Of a stretch of DNA of 64,000 bases, positions 24,772 to 37,337 are shown piece after piece. The position numbers and the translations under genes are program-made. A model generated the notes under the pieces. The model saw only the letters and a list, made by a program, of their open reading frames with translations, did no database searches and was not told the origin of the DNA. The number at the start of each line of letters is the position of its first letter. Position 1 is the first letter of the stretch. Origin of the DNA: Rhynchonema sp. JSB1_4 (lineage: Eukaryota; Nematoda; Chromadorea; Monhysterida; Xyalidae); contig JASAMV010005999.1 of the NCBI GenBank assembly GCA_030248065.1, positions 1-64,000 of the forward strand, written 5' to 3'.

Positions 24772-26408
24772 GATATAACACAATGGTATAGGACAAAAGC
24801 ATACGGTAGTTCTGTGTTTGTACACACACTTTCACTTTTTCAGTGAGTTATATTGTAGTTACTAAATGCTTGTAATGCTTGTGTTTGCACCGAGTTCTGC
24901 AACTTTGATATAGGACAAGACTCGTTTTCGCCACTTTGTATTTGAGACTAAATTCATATTATGCAGGTTTATGTGCAAAACATTCCTTGATAAGAGAACT
25001 TAACGGCCGTTGAAAGAAACCGATTTAGTTAAAGTTGTTTAAGTCGGTATATTTTAGTCTTGTTTTGTTGTATGTACAGCTGTGTGGCCCTCAAACTGCA
25101 CAAATGGATAGCGCATAACAATACAATAATAATAATAATAAAGCAACAATAGCCGCCCAAGTGAGTTGTTATGCGTGTTACCAAACACCGAGCAGTGCTT
25201 CAATACCAGGGAGTATGGATGGGAACAGAACTATACAAAATAACAACAACAACATCCTATATTTTGGTAATAATAGTGAAAGTGTGCACACCAACAGTCG
25301 CTTATTCACCCTCCCACTGGGTGCTGGCGTCACCAGTGTAGGAACAATATGGTTTGCAATCATTGCATGGTTCGACATTGGCAAGTTGTTTTGCGATGAG
25401 TGTTTTGTTGTGCTTGTTTGTTTGCGGCGTTTGTTCAATGTCTGTTAAATTCATGGTGGTGGGGTATACGGTAACCGGACCTTGCACAACTTTTTTTTAA
25501 ACTTTTGATATCGTGCCATATTCCTTCAACAGCGTCTCATTTTCAAACGACACAACTTCACTCACATGACAACGTCGCGGCAGTGCCGTTGATCAAGTTC
25601 TTCTGAAACTGCAAGTTGTTTGATTGCGTTGTTTTCCTGGCCCACGCACGCAGAAACTACGCTTTTTAGTTTTTTTTCGACAAGACAAGTGATAAGAATC
25701 GAAAAAAAAACAAACCGCCCTTAACCCAGCAAACAGCGTCAAGCAAAAATTGTTCTCTTTCGGTGTGATGACATTATTGAGATAAGACCGCTTAGTATTT
25801 TGGGTCTTGTGTCAAAGTGCGTCATCACATCGTAACAAAAGATCCGCCTCTGAATTTTTGTAACGTTTTGGGCGCATTAAACAACAGTTTTCAAACAAGC
25901 TTAAACCTGCCGTACTAAATCGAAACAATGCTTCAGCAACGCCTACCAAACCAAACAAACAGTTTTATGTTTCGGCTCAGTCAAAACTGGACGTTAAACC
26001 ACAGCAAGTCTAAACGGCTGCACAGAGGTCGCTCAGCCAATCAGCTTGCGAGACTCCGCCCCCTTTGCGCGCAAGCTTGGGTGTGTCACACACGCGTGAT
26101 TGCAGCGCAGCAAACATGCGCAGTATTTCAACATTGTGTGAATATGTGAAGATGTGAGCAGCTTTGCGAAATCAAGGGTCGATTTCTAATTTCGAAGCGC
26201 TTTGTTTTATCATTTGATCTGATTGTGGAAACCTGCTGCTCACGAAAAGAGCCGTCTTTTGCGTTTACTGTTCGAATTCTCATCAACAAAATGGTCGTGC
26301 TTTCTTCGATTACCGTAACCTTGTCATCAGCTTGAAGCCCACGTGCTCGCTCGTTAACCGTGGTGAGCCGCAATTAGTCTTTTAAAATGTCATTATTACG
26401 AGTTAGCA
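24772..26408. other. no recognisable gene
   Basis: Contains an (AAT)n run near 25127-25141 and short open frames only. Confidence 0.4.
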
Positions 26409-26622
26409 TTGTAAATTTATGAATTCACTGCCGTGCAGTAAAATGCGCCCCATGGTTAATATCCATGTCTAAACCCGAATCCTGATAACGCGTAGTTCTG
26501 AAACATTGTGCCCAGCTGCCTGGCTGGTTGGCACGTCTGTGTGTCAGCTGCCTAAATGTTTCAACAGATGATTTTCGGGTTCTGATCTCCTTATTGCACG
26601 GCAGCGATTTCGAAACTTAACC
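26409..26622. mobile_element. decayed copy of the 8397-8635 MITE family
   Basis: The left end TGTAAATTTATGAATTCAC and CCCATGGTTAATA, the inner ACCCGAA and TGAAACATTG, and the right GCACGGCAGCGATTT parallel the 8397-8635 copy, with many substitutions. The right arm is shorter. Confidence 0.65.
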
Positions 26623-28850
26623 ATAACAGCAACTACCGCAATAGGAAACCTACATACTGTACGTCACTAATTTTGATTGACGCACATGCTGACCTGTGGC
26701 CACTAATTAGGTAAACATCTCCATCACTGGAATGTTTTCGCATGAAAGTTTGAAATAAAGGGGCCTCCTACTCCTGCCTGACATCCTAAGTCGTACATAT
26801 GCCTCCGCCTTAACTTAAACATTCTGTAGTCGTGGAATACTTTAATTACTGGCCATAATTAGCAGAGACGTGGACGTCGGAGGTTTCGACCCACGCCCAG
26901 GTGCAGGTGATGTGCTCAAGACGCGTGTACTGTAAGATTCTGTTACAGCACCCTCATACAAACTGGATACCGACGCATTTGCATGTCTTTTTTTCAAAAA
27001 AAACAAAGCTGCGTGCAAAAGCAGCCCATCTGCGATGATGTAGCCGATATTGATTACGCGGGCTCCAAAAAACGGCTGTTCTCCCGATGAATATCAGCGA
27101 CCGATACTGCACTAGTTATTGGAGTCAAGGTTTGACGCACTTTACTGCGCATTAGCTTTGATCCAAACAAACCAAATGTGCCCAGGAACCGGTCACATAT
27201 GAAGCAAAGTTAATGACATTGTTTGTACTTGATGCATAACCACGAAAACAATGCGCATATCATAACGCTGCAGCGTCGCACCAGCTTGGCTCGCCTAAAT
27301 GTCATTCTATTCTCATGATACTCGCTGGTGTTCGCAAATCTGTTTGGTTATACTCTGGCCTGGTACTTGACGGCAGATGAAATCATATTGTATGCCACAT
27401 TGCACGGTACCACCAACGTCAGGGTTCATTCCGCATCCCGTTATCGTTCTCAAATTATTGTTGCAATATTATATATGGCAACTTATAGTTGTTTAATTGT
27501 CATGTAAAATCCATTTTTTAGTTCAAATTTACTTCTTTTTCGCGTCGACCGCTGTCAGATCTAACTTTTTAAGCGGTTCAAACTCCATGTTACCTATCTT
27601 GGTAATTATCATTTTATCACTTTGTCATTTGTCATTTTGTTTAGCAGTGTTCGAACGGGATCGGTTTTCAGTCCCGGGATCGGGAGCGGGAGTACTCACT
27701 CACGTGTACGGTGTATTAAAATGCTTGCTTTGCGCCGATACTCTTCAAAGACCTATCCCTGTTGTGTACGTGCCACACAATATCGTCTCAAGAAACAAAG
27801 CTTGTTGAGTGCGTGTCTTTTACATGAACTCAAATTGGGATGTCGCCAAAAAAGTTATGCGCGAACGCGAGGCATATGCTCTATGTTACTGCGCACCATG
27901 ATCAAAGCACCCGCGTTATGAAGCCGCTTGTGTATGAAACAATAACAAATTGACAAAAGCTCAATGTACATGGGAATTGAGTCAGTGGTTTTTTGTGTCC
28001 CAAATTGATTAATGAACAGCAATACAACCTTTGGACAGGTTTGTTTTGACGATTATGTTTAGCCCATGGATATGATTTAATGTTATTGTATTGCTTTCGG
28101 AAAAATTCCAGAGGCTGCCCAAAAAAAGTTCTTTCCAAACATTGCTGTTTTCGTCTTTTCTAAGCAACAGTCACAGTTTGCTCAAGCAAAGTATCAGTAC
28201 TGTAGGGCATGACGCATCTCATGAAGCTCCCGCTGCCGGTATATCGCATTGATGCACCGAAAAACTGTTGTCTAAAACATCAGTGTGCCTGATTACCAGG
28301 GCAATTTCTTTTCAGCTCCTAATTGCTAGAAACTTTTGCCAATTGAACGCGACACTGTTTTAGCAAATCGATACAATAGGTCTGCGTACTTGATGACATT
28401 AGCGTATGCCCGGCCGGGCGCCTGTCTTTTCTGGTTGGCTGATTACTGCTATTTTTCGTGCATCGAGCCTAATTGGGTGCATAGTTGGACCCATCGAACC
28501 CCAGGAATGAGTAATGCGCTGATTTGTCTACCTTAGCATGTCCCTTCCCAAGTGATCGTACCCTATCTCCTGGTTGGTTTGACTGCTTGTTGTGAAAATG
28601 CCTTGCAAACATGTCTAATTAACGTGTTGTTTCCATAATAATCCGAGCGTATGCACTAAAAATGCACTAGCAGCGAAAAGCTGGGGTGGGGATCATAGCA
28701 TTCTTCAGCGCTGGTCACTATTCCCTCGTCATTTTTTCATTTGTTCATTGTGACGCACGCAGTCGCTACCGTAGCCCAGGACTGCTGTTGTTCGTAGCGT
28801 TCTGTTCCCAACTATCAGCAGTCAAGTGTGTTTGTTCACTAATCTCGAGA
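26623..28850. other. upstream region of the FoxQ2-like gene, nothing recognised
   Basis: No open frame with recognisable content. It probably contains part of the cis-regulatory region of the downstream forkhead gene, but no specific element can be supported by eye. Confidence 0.35.
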
Positions 28851-28858
28851 ATATAAAA
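28851..28858 (+). promoter_or_regulatory. TATA-like box of the FoxQ2-like gene
   Basis: ATATAAAA lies about 60 bp upstream of the ATG. A start site near 28880-28890 would give a 5' leader of 25-35 nt. The sequence TGCTTTTCAG ending at 28890 could instead be a 3' splice site. Confidence 0.45.
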
Positions 28859-28915
28859 TTTAAAAGAATCTCTGAGAAATTGCTTTTCAGACACAATTCA
28901 TAAACCAAAAAAGCG

Positions 28916-31700
28916 ATGTTTCCCTACAATCAACTACGTTTGGCGGCCGCGATGAACGCGCGCAACAGTCCTACAGGCTTGCCCACAAATCCGGGGCCCA
29001 TCAGCGATGCATCATCCACGAACAACAACAACGGCGGTAGTACACCGCCAAGCAGTAGCACGCCTGCCGTTGTATCCCAGAGCAACAACCCTTTTGCGTC
29101 AATGCCCAGCCCCTATGGGGCCCTGGACCCTTTGATGGCCTACAGGGCTGCTGGCTTTCCACCGGGGGCTGCTGCTGGCAGTCGATTCTTGCACGAGGAA
29201 CCCAAACCACAGCAAAGTGAGTCCAACTCTGTTTTTTGGCTTTGACCTAACTTGAAGCTCAGACTTCGATCCGGCTTCAGAATTGTACTTTCGATTTCCC
29301 TGCTGTTTCAGGCTACATTGGTCTGATAGCCATGGCAATTCTGAGCACTCCCGACAAGAAGATGGTGCTGTCTGACATCTACCAGTGGATACTGGACAAT
29401 TATTCGTATTTCCGGACGCGGGGCCCCGGCTGGCGTAACAGCATCAGACACAATCTGTCATTGAATGACTGTTTTGTCAAGGTGAGTCACTGAAAATGAG
29501 TGTTTATTTGATGTTTTTGGGTGGTTTTTTCACCATTGGTTGACGGTAAAAAGGTGAGCAAGCGTGTGTCTGGGTTACGGTGTTATGTAGAGTGCAGTAC
29601 TGCGAATTGCGGTACCATGAACAAAATTCGACTGTTAAAGTGCCCTTTACTCTGCAACGTAAGCCCTATTGGGATATCCGCAGAAAGCGGAACCGTGACA
29701 AAAAGTCATAAAACCGTGCACAGCTATTCTGCACACGACAAAACTGAGCGCCAGCATGCGATAACGTAATTTACGTAGCTAGCTGATGTTTCAGGCCGGG
29801 AGAAGTGCGAATGGCAAGGGTCACTATTGGGCCATACATCCGGCCAACATGGACGACTTTCTCAGGGGCGATTTCCGTCGACGACGAGCGCAGAGAAAGG
29901 TGTGCGCCTAAATAACAGGCTTGAAAGATTATGACCTTTAGGCCTAAATAAAGCCTGAGCCTAAGTCTACCACGTGATACAGGTTCGGAAGCACATGGGT
30001 CTGTCAGTTGGCGATGACGAAGACGACAGCGATGATTCGCCTTGTGGTTCCCCGCTGGCGGCGAGCATGCCCTTCTTTGGGGGCAAACCCCCGTTTGGCT
30101 TCCCACTTGGCCCGTTCGGTCCGATGGGAGGCCCGATCCCGTTCCCAGCGTTGCTGCAGAATCCGGCGTTCGCCTCGGCGCTGGGCATCCCGGGCCTGCC
30201 CCCACCGGGGGGTGCGCCCCCTCATCTGCATCCGGGTCTGGCCGGACTGTCGAGTCTGTTGGCCGAACAACAACAACAACAGCTGATGGTTAGATGATGT
30301 TTCACTATCGTAACAGTCGTGCAGCCCCCTTTCTGCCCGTCTTCACAGACGGGCGTTGCACCTGGTCATCGTCAGTGCAAATGCGCCAGAAGGGCACATG
30401 CTAACACCAAAAAGCAGCCCTCCTCTGTATGTACCACTTACAGCAGCAACGCAGTGCCCAAACGAGCACGAGTGAGTCGAGCAACACGGTAACATCCCTC
30501 GTGCTGCATCACCATCAGGCCCCGTCCAATCAGGAGGCCAAGGTCGCCGGCTCAGGCGGTGCACCATCGACACAAAGTCAGATCTCACCGACTGACTCGT
30601 CAGGGAGCTCAGAGTCACCCACCACGTCACACTCGGCCGGCGACGGACCGCAGAATTTGGTGCGTTGGAAATATGCTGTGTCTCTCAAAAGAGAGAAATA
30701 ACAGCCGTTAGTTCCGAGCTGGATTTCCCATACGGGCTTTGCACCAGGTCATCGTCGGTGCAAATGCATCACATGGGCAAGTAACTATAAAACTGGGTTT
30801 GCGTTTCGCGTTCCTGGTTGTGCAAAGACATAGTGAATACCAATACAGTTCCACCAACTACTATGTCAAACGCCAGTTTCCCTTCAACTATACATACTTT
30901 GTTTTCTATGGTGTTCCAATATAATGTTTCAGGTGATGACCCCACCCCAATCCGATGGTGAGCGTGCCCCCAAGCGTGCCCACCAATCAAACACTGGTGC
31001 AACATCATCCAGCGGGACATTCGATGTGTTGAGTCTATTGAGTGCCAAGCGCGCCAAGGTGGCCGACAGTGAAACATCAACTTCGGATGGTGAGCAGCAA
31101 CAAACAACACGGAATAAAGTGTCACCGAACGGAGTAGCAGCCAGCAAGATCGTTGGTGCGGCCCCGGTCACAAGTCCGCAACAGGCACAAGCATTGTGGA
31201 ACCCCGCTGCTATGGCACTCGCTGGTTGGTTACTGTGGTATACTGTTGTTCGGTTTTAGTCATTTTGTTTATTGTGCTAAATCAATTGCGTCCAACATGG
31301 CCCCAATGGCAAGAGTTAGTCAAAATCAATGTGGCTGAATGGTCGACCCTGATTTTCAGGCAACCCGTGGTCAGCGCTACTGGCTGCCACCTATGCCAAT
31401 TCGTTCCCGCTGCCCACGCCCCCGAACCCGATGAGTTTGTCAGGTGCTGGTACGTTGTTGGGTGCAGGCTTTGGCCCCAAGCCACCCCCAAGCACACGCA
31501 CCCAGCCCCCGACCAAGTCAAGCACCCCTGCCGACCACAGCAGTCCCCCAGAGCCTGCAAGGTCACCCAACACAGCACAGCAGTGGCAGGAGACATTCGC
31601 CAAGATCATGGCTCGCAGCTACCAGGGCAGACAGCAAGCCGCCGAAGAAAAGATGAAACATCTACAAAGCACGCTGACTGCTGCGGTGCAGGATAAGTGA
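28916..31700 (+). CDS. foxQ2: FoxQ2-like forkhead transcription factor (7 exons, 576 aa)
   Basis: This is a nuclear DNA-binding regulator. Exons: 28916-29216, 29312-29481, 29795-29899, 29983-30288, 30444-30659, 30933-31224 and 31360-31700. All introns are GT-AG, and the lengths sum to 1731 nt, an exact multiple of three. The forkhead domain spans about residues 97-198: [49 protein letters not shown] and [18 protein letters not shown]. The basic [15 protein letters not shown] end is typical of FoxQ2 rather than other Fox classes. An eh1-like Groucho-binding motif, FDVLSLLS, lies at 396-403, C-terminal to the domain. The rest is low-complexity, rich in Pro, Gly, Ser and Gln. FoxQ2 acts in anterior/apical patterning in many invertebrates. 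Oddity: the usual KPPYSY entry to the domain reads KPQQSY, split by intron 1. Class call is strong; exon 4's donor is the least certain boundary. Confidence 0.9.
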
Positions 31701-34700
31701 ATATTCGGTTGGACCTGGCCGATATTGGCCATGGCCGATATTTGTGTTTTTCATCTGTCTCATTATATATCTTCGTTTCTTGCCAAACACATCATACAGT
31801 AACCCTAAAAATAGTATGTACCTTGCTAATAGTTACCGTAACCCCAACCGTAAGATAGCTATCTGCCATGCGTGCACCTACGAGATAATTTCTTTAGCGA
31901 CTTTGTACTAGTATTTTTGTTGTTCATGCAACACTTGGCATGTGATTAGTTAAGGCTGCTAATTTGCTTATCTCGCTTAGATCAGTGCCAATGGGAGGTA
32001 TGCACACATACATGTATAATACCAAAAAACTTGCCCCTCCCGTTTTTTATAGAATCTTGCTGGTTCGTTGGGCATCAAATAACAAACGCACCAGTGTTTT
32101 GGAGGCAATAGTATATTTTTGTACCCAACCATCACATATGTGTGTTGTGTCCACCCTTTATTTGAATGTCTTTGTTTCTCTTATCTCCATGTTGATCTCA
32201 TGTTCTGTTTGTGTTCCCTCTGTGCAACATTACCCACCCACTGACCTAATGCAAGGCGAAGCTGACACTTGTAGTTTGTTGAGTACCATTTATTATGGAA
32301 TAGCTTAGAGGTCTCTCTGTGGAACATCAGTCAGCAAAGTTGACCGCTTACTGCACCGACTATTTCGATATTTCACTAATGAGACTTCGTTCGATAAGCA
32401 GTACTCTGTAATAGAAATGCATAAGTATGTACATGGTACCCACTATATCATGAGCTTATCTGATCATTTTATCTCTGGTGTGTTTCCAAGCAAGACGTAT
32501 GACGATAAAAGTCAGTCATGCAAAATAATTAACTTAGGCACATAATGTTCACTTTTATATTTTTGTGTTATTCAATGCATTGTTGTGTGATGTGTACATT
32601 TGGTGATGCTGTCAATTTTTTATTGTATTGTATCGATTGATATTGTGCTTTTGTGTGCTTTGTGTTTTTGTTTCATAACTTTTCTATTTTGTTTCATGTT
32701 TTTTCTTCTTGCATAACACGAGGTGCGTGTGCTTGTGGAGTGAAGCTTGGCTTTTGTGATTATTGTGTGCAGTGCAGAGAGATTTACTTTGTTTTTACTT
32801 TTTAATTTATCAATATTTATTTTAGATGTATTGTCATCCGAATTATGAATTGTTATATTTGTTATTTAAATTTAATGTGCATTCCAACAACCTAAAAAGG
32901 CAGATATGATCAAGCGTTACGATCCTTTTTCTGCAATTTTTCTTTTTTGGAATTGCATCAAAGTCCCGAATCAGGTGTTTCGATACCCATGTATGTATGA
33001 ATGTCTTTGGACGAAAGCTTTACCTGTGATGTACATAATGAGTACAGATTTTGACTGTCATCGAAAAACTGTATTATTTGTTAGCCACTTGCAGGTATTT
33101 CGTAGAAAGCCGCTTAGTGTTGCTTTGATTTCTCATTATTTCTTCAGAAATAGAGATATTATTCTACTCTTGCTTTTCTGTGACAGTTTTATGCGCTTAT
33201 TTCTTACGCTTTGTCATGTTGATTTCCATGTACCGTACACCCACAACATTTTAAATCAAATAAAACGGTGTTTAAGATATAGGTAGGCGGACCCGACCCA
33301 ATTTCGGGTTACTGTAATTCGTATGGAATAGAAGATATCAAGCTGTGCGAGCTTGTCAGAAATCAGTTTTGCTTATCATAATACAAACCTAATGAGCGGT
33401 TTGGGACCATACACAGAATACAAGCAAAAATTATTGTTGAACTGAAAGCCAAAAGCAAATATTATCCAAAACATAATGATGCGCACTGAGAGCACTTTTT
33501 GAGTCAGTCCAGGTCCTGGACCTGGAAATGGGGCTCTAAATCTTAATCAGACCCACTTTGTGCATTTTCAGCCTGAAATGTGAAATTCATGCCACATGAG
33601 TCGGAGAGGATCTTGAGAAAACCAGCGTGAAACCGTGACCGTTTTCAAAAGACACACATTTGTGCAAAATATAAGATGAGCACACTCTTTTCAAGGAGGA
33701 CACATACCCGAAATCTAATTGTAGACCACTCTCTCGATGTGAAGAAGCAAAAAGGCACCTCATTTTTGTGTGTGTGGTGCCTAAATACAAACAGGATGGT
33801 GCCTAATTAGCGTGACATTTATTGCTTGTTATGGAGTGGCTGTTGAGAAATAGTGCTTTGCTTTGGGTTATCGAGTACGCTTTGGCCAAAGATTATGCTT
33901 GTGAAACATCAGCTGGTCGAAAGGGCGCCTGTATTGCTCGAATAATGTTTCGCGTTGTGCATAAGCTGATTGGTTGAACTTGCATGAGCTAATATTAAAG
34001 AATATACCTCCCTTGTACTCGGGTGCCCGGGATTTCAAGAGATGCACCTAATCACTTGTACATGTGTCTGCGTTGTGACTTTTCTTACAAAACGAAACAG
34101 GAATTTGGGTTTGCTAACAAGAGCACAAATTACAGGGTTTCCACACCATAATATGTTGAGTTACGGTAGCCACGTATACTGTAAATGTCATGACATGATA
34201 ACAGGCCGCTCTGGCAATGAGATTGAGGCGTTTTCAATTTTTGTTTGTTTTGCCCCCACTGGTTATTCAGTGGCTTGTGGATTGTTCATGCACTGGTATC
34301 ACTTTGACGTTTTTTATCACTGGAAACTTGTAACGCCCAAAGGCTGTGCTGTCAAAGCCTGGTGCTCTCCCATATACTTTCTGTCTGCATGTTTGCAATG
34401 AGCATAACAACCCTTGCACAGTTGGGCACTTCCGACACAAGCGCAAAGCCATGGGCTGGAATGGAAGAAGCTTTATACCGGATGTTAATCAAGGTTTACC
34501 TCGCAAATATTTTCCAAAGTGCCAAATATAAACTCACCGTTGGTCCAAACCTGGCGCAATCAAGCTTTTCAGCTAAACGGAGTCGAAAATTGAATTTGTT
34601 GTCAGCAAGCCACATGCACTAAAGTTAAGAAAACTGGCAAATCGGAGCCGCCGTGCTCTTCATTAGCTGAGGGGGCAAAAGGGACCGAGCTTGCTGGCTG

Positions 34701-36989
34701 ACGGCTAAGCATGAGAAGAGTGGTTTTCAAGTGTTTGGGGTTTCAAATATGTTGGGAAACAAACGAAAGATCATATTTTTTACATTTAGGGCACCCAAGA
34801 AAACTGTCGATTTTTGGGCAATCTTGACCGGCGCCTCTGTTCTCTGGCACTTGATTGGGTCGAAACACCCTCGATCACTTCTCGTTAGCCTGATTGATGC
34901 TCCACTTTACAGAACGCACGAATTCGCAAACGAGCTTTGAAAGGCCTTCATTTCAACCTTTTGTGCACGTCGGATGCACTTATGTTTTCTTCTTGACCAA
35001 TTGGATAACCGTGAACTGCAGGTTTCAAACCTTCTTTTCTAATCCGTACGCACCCGTGAGGAGAGCGTCATTTGTTATTGTTGTGTTGAAACGTCGAAAC
35101 ATCGCGGCACACAACAACTTTGCACAAATTCACTTTGTTCCACTTTGCACCCAAATTGGCTGCCTTTGGGTTACGGTAGTAACTTTGTGGGTTACGGTGG
35201 TATAACTAGGAGGCACGCATGTCACTGCGCCGATATTGTCTATTATTTTTGCTTTTGCTTTTCAATCATTTCTTGATGGTCTCGCAGCGAACATTTTGAG
35301 TATTATGCACGTACCGTATGGGCTACAAAGACCGGATTTGACTAAAAGGTCTTTAACTTCATGGATTAGCACGAAAAACTACCGTCAACCAACTTTCGGC
35401 AAATTTGAGCATATTGCGATCTGGCATGACTATTTTAAGAATCAACGTTGCTTTGGCTCCCTAAATGGGCGTATTTTCGTAAAAACGAACGGTTATAAAC
35501 TGAACATGAGCGCCCTGGCAATTGACCGTGCATTTGCCCGAGGTTTACAAATCCGGACCAAGAAATTAGTATTTATGTTCCCACAGTAACAGGCAGTATC
35601 CGTATGTTCACGAAAGAAGCAGCCCTCCCGCATGAAGATGGAGGTTCAAAAGAAGAAATCCAGGTCTGTTTTCGTTCAGCTTGATGTCAGGTCTATGTCC
35701 ACGCGTAGTACTCCATTTAAACGACATTTTTCAAATTTGTATCCGGTGGTTATGATCCAGCACGGTTCGCTATGTATATTTTGCACGAGAACACCATTGA
35801 AAAAAATAGGAGAGCGCCGCTTTTGACATCATACATAAACGAGTGCGCTGCTGTGGTGGATACGATGTAAGATGTATAATTGAGCACCGTATCCGATCTA
35901 ACGTTCATTAGTACACATTCGAAATGGTCGTATCCGCTTCTGGTACATTACGTGGTTGTAAGCCGCCTAGACAGGTAAACGGAAGCTGTTGTAATTTTGG
36001 AACATGTGACAGGCTTGAGTAAAGTTGAGACCAAAATTGGGATGTATTTAGCCATTTCATTGGTTGTTATGATTTCCAGTGGTTTGGTCGTCGGTGATAA
36101 TTCTAACCAACGCATATGTACGCCCACTGCTTATAAACAGAAAAAGACTGCAGGGGATTCTGGGTCACCATTGCAATATTCAAGTTTTGGTTCACTTTCT
36201 TACTGCACAATGCTACCGAACACCTGAGAACATTTTGTCCCGGTTTTCTGGTACGACACGTGCTTTCTTCTGAACTCGAACAACTATAAAATATCGCTCA
36301 GGTTTAGAATAATATTTTCAAGCCAACCGTCTGCTTCAAAGCGGCGCAACCGTAAGACAACATTTACTGAGTACCTGCTTCGAGCAGTTCCAAAGAACCG
36401 GGTCCACAACAACATTGGAACCAGAACCGGATGATTTTTTCGATGTGATCTTTTTTTTACTATTTTCATAAAAATGACAGATTGAAAGCCGTTCAAAGTC
36501 GGGGCTTTTCGTTTTGTATATCCACAAGAATACACCGTAGAAAACAGCAGCGTTTTGCGATCATTTACTGTAGCTCTGATGTATGTTTTGAAGCATGACA
36601 TAAAATGGCAAAGTTAAGCGCCGTTTGAAATTGGTTCACGTAAAACTTCCGTGAAAAAAGACGACGTTGAATAACGGTAACCGTATACCTGTGGTTGTCA
36701 TGGTACACTTTGGATTACGGTAGCCCGTGCCAATTTGCTGCATGCACGTCTTGAATAATTTAGAGACTTTTTGGCGCGCGCTTGCTAAATTGTTATTGTT
36801 ATGTTATTTGGCTAAACAATTGCCAAACCAACCAACGATTTCTGAGGGACGCAGTTCGACCAAGGAAAATTAGTAGGCTGCAATTTTGTTCCGAATGATA
36901 TGACGGTATTGTCCCAGCTGGCCAACGGTGCTGTTCAGGTTTCGACTTGGTTTAGGCCTAGGTATGTAGTACTATGTACTGTAGGTTAA
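31701..36989. other. downstream intergenic DNA, no gene recognised
   Basis: AT-rich 3' flank of the forkhead gene. Several open frames of 60-126 codons are present (for example near 32906 and 35236), but none shows a family motif or splice-linked partner. Confidence 0.4.
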
Positions 36990-37337
36990 AGGCGCGGCCA
37001 GGCACACGCGGTTGCGGTTTACGGTTCAGGAAAATTAACTATGTCCCAGGACCGCACCGCGTTTGCCTACCCGCACTGCGGTTGCGCGCTTTGCGATTCA
37101 CGATCTAAATATTTTTTTCGGCTGCAGCACATAAAAATGAACCAATCAGCGTCGAGCCAACGTCGCCAAAGTGCACTAGCCAAGCGGTGACTGGTCCATT
37201 TTGCCGAAAAATGTCTCGATAGTGAACCGCAAACCGCAACCGCACTCCGGCCAGGCAGACGTGGTGGGGTCTTAGGACGTATAGTTTATTTTTCTGAACC
37301 CGCAAACCGCAACCGCTTCGGCCTGACCGCGCTTCAA
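36990..37337. mobile_element. inverted-repeat element with GCGGTTGCGGTTT words
   Basis: The left end GGCGCGGCCAGGC...GCGGTTGCGGTTTACGG and right end CCGCAAACCGCAACCGCTTC...CTGACCGCGC are complementary. Further internal copies of CCGCAAACCGCAACCGC occur near 37220. It follows the same architecture (inverted ends plus repeated subterminal word) as other elements in the window. Confidence 0.7.
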
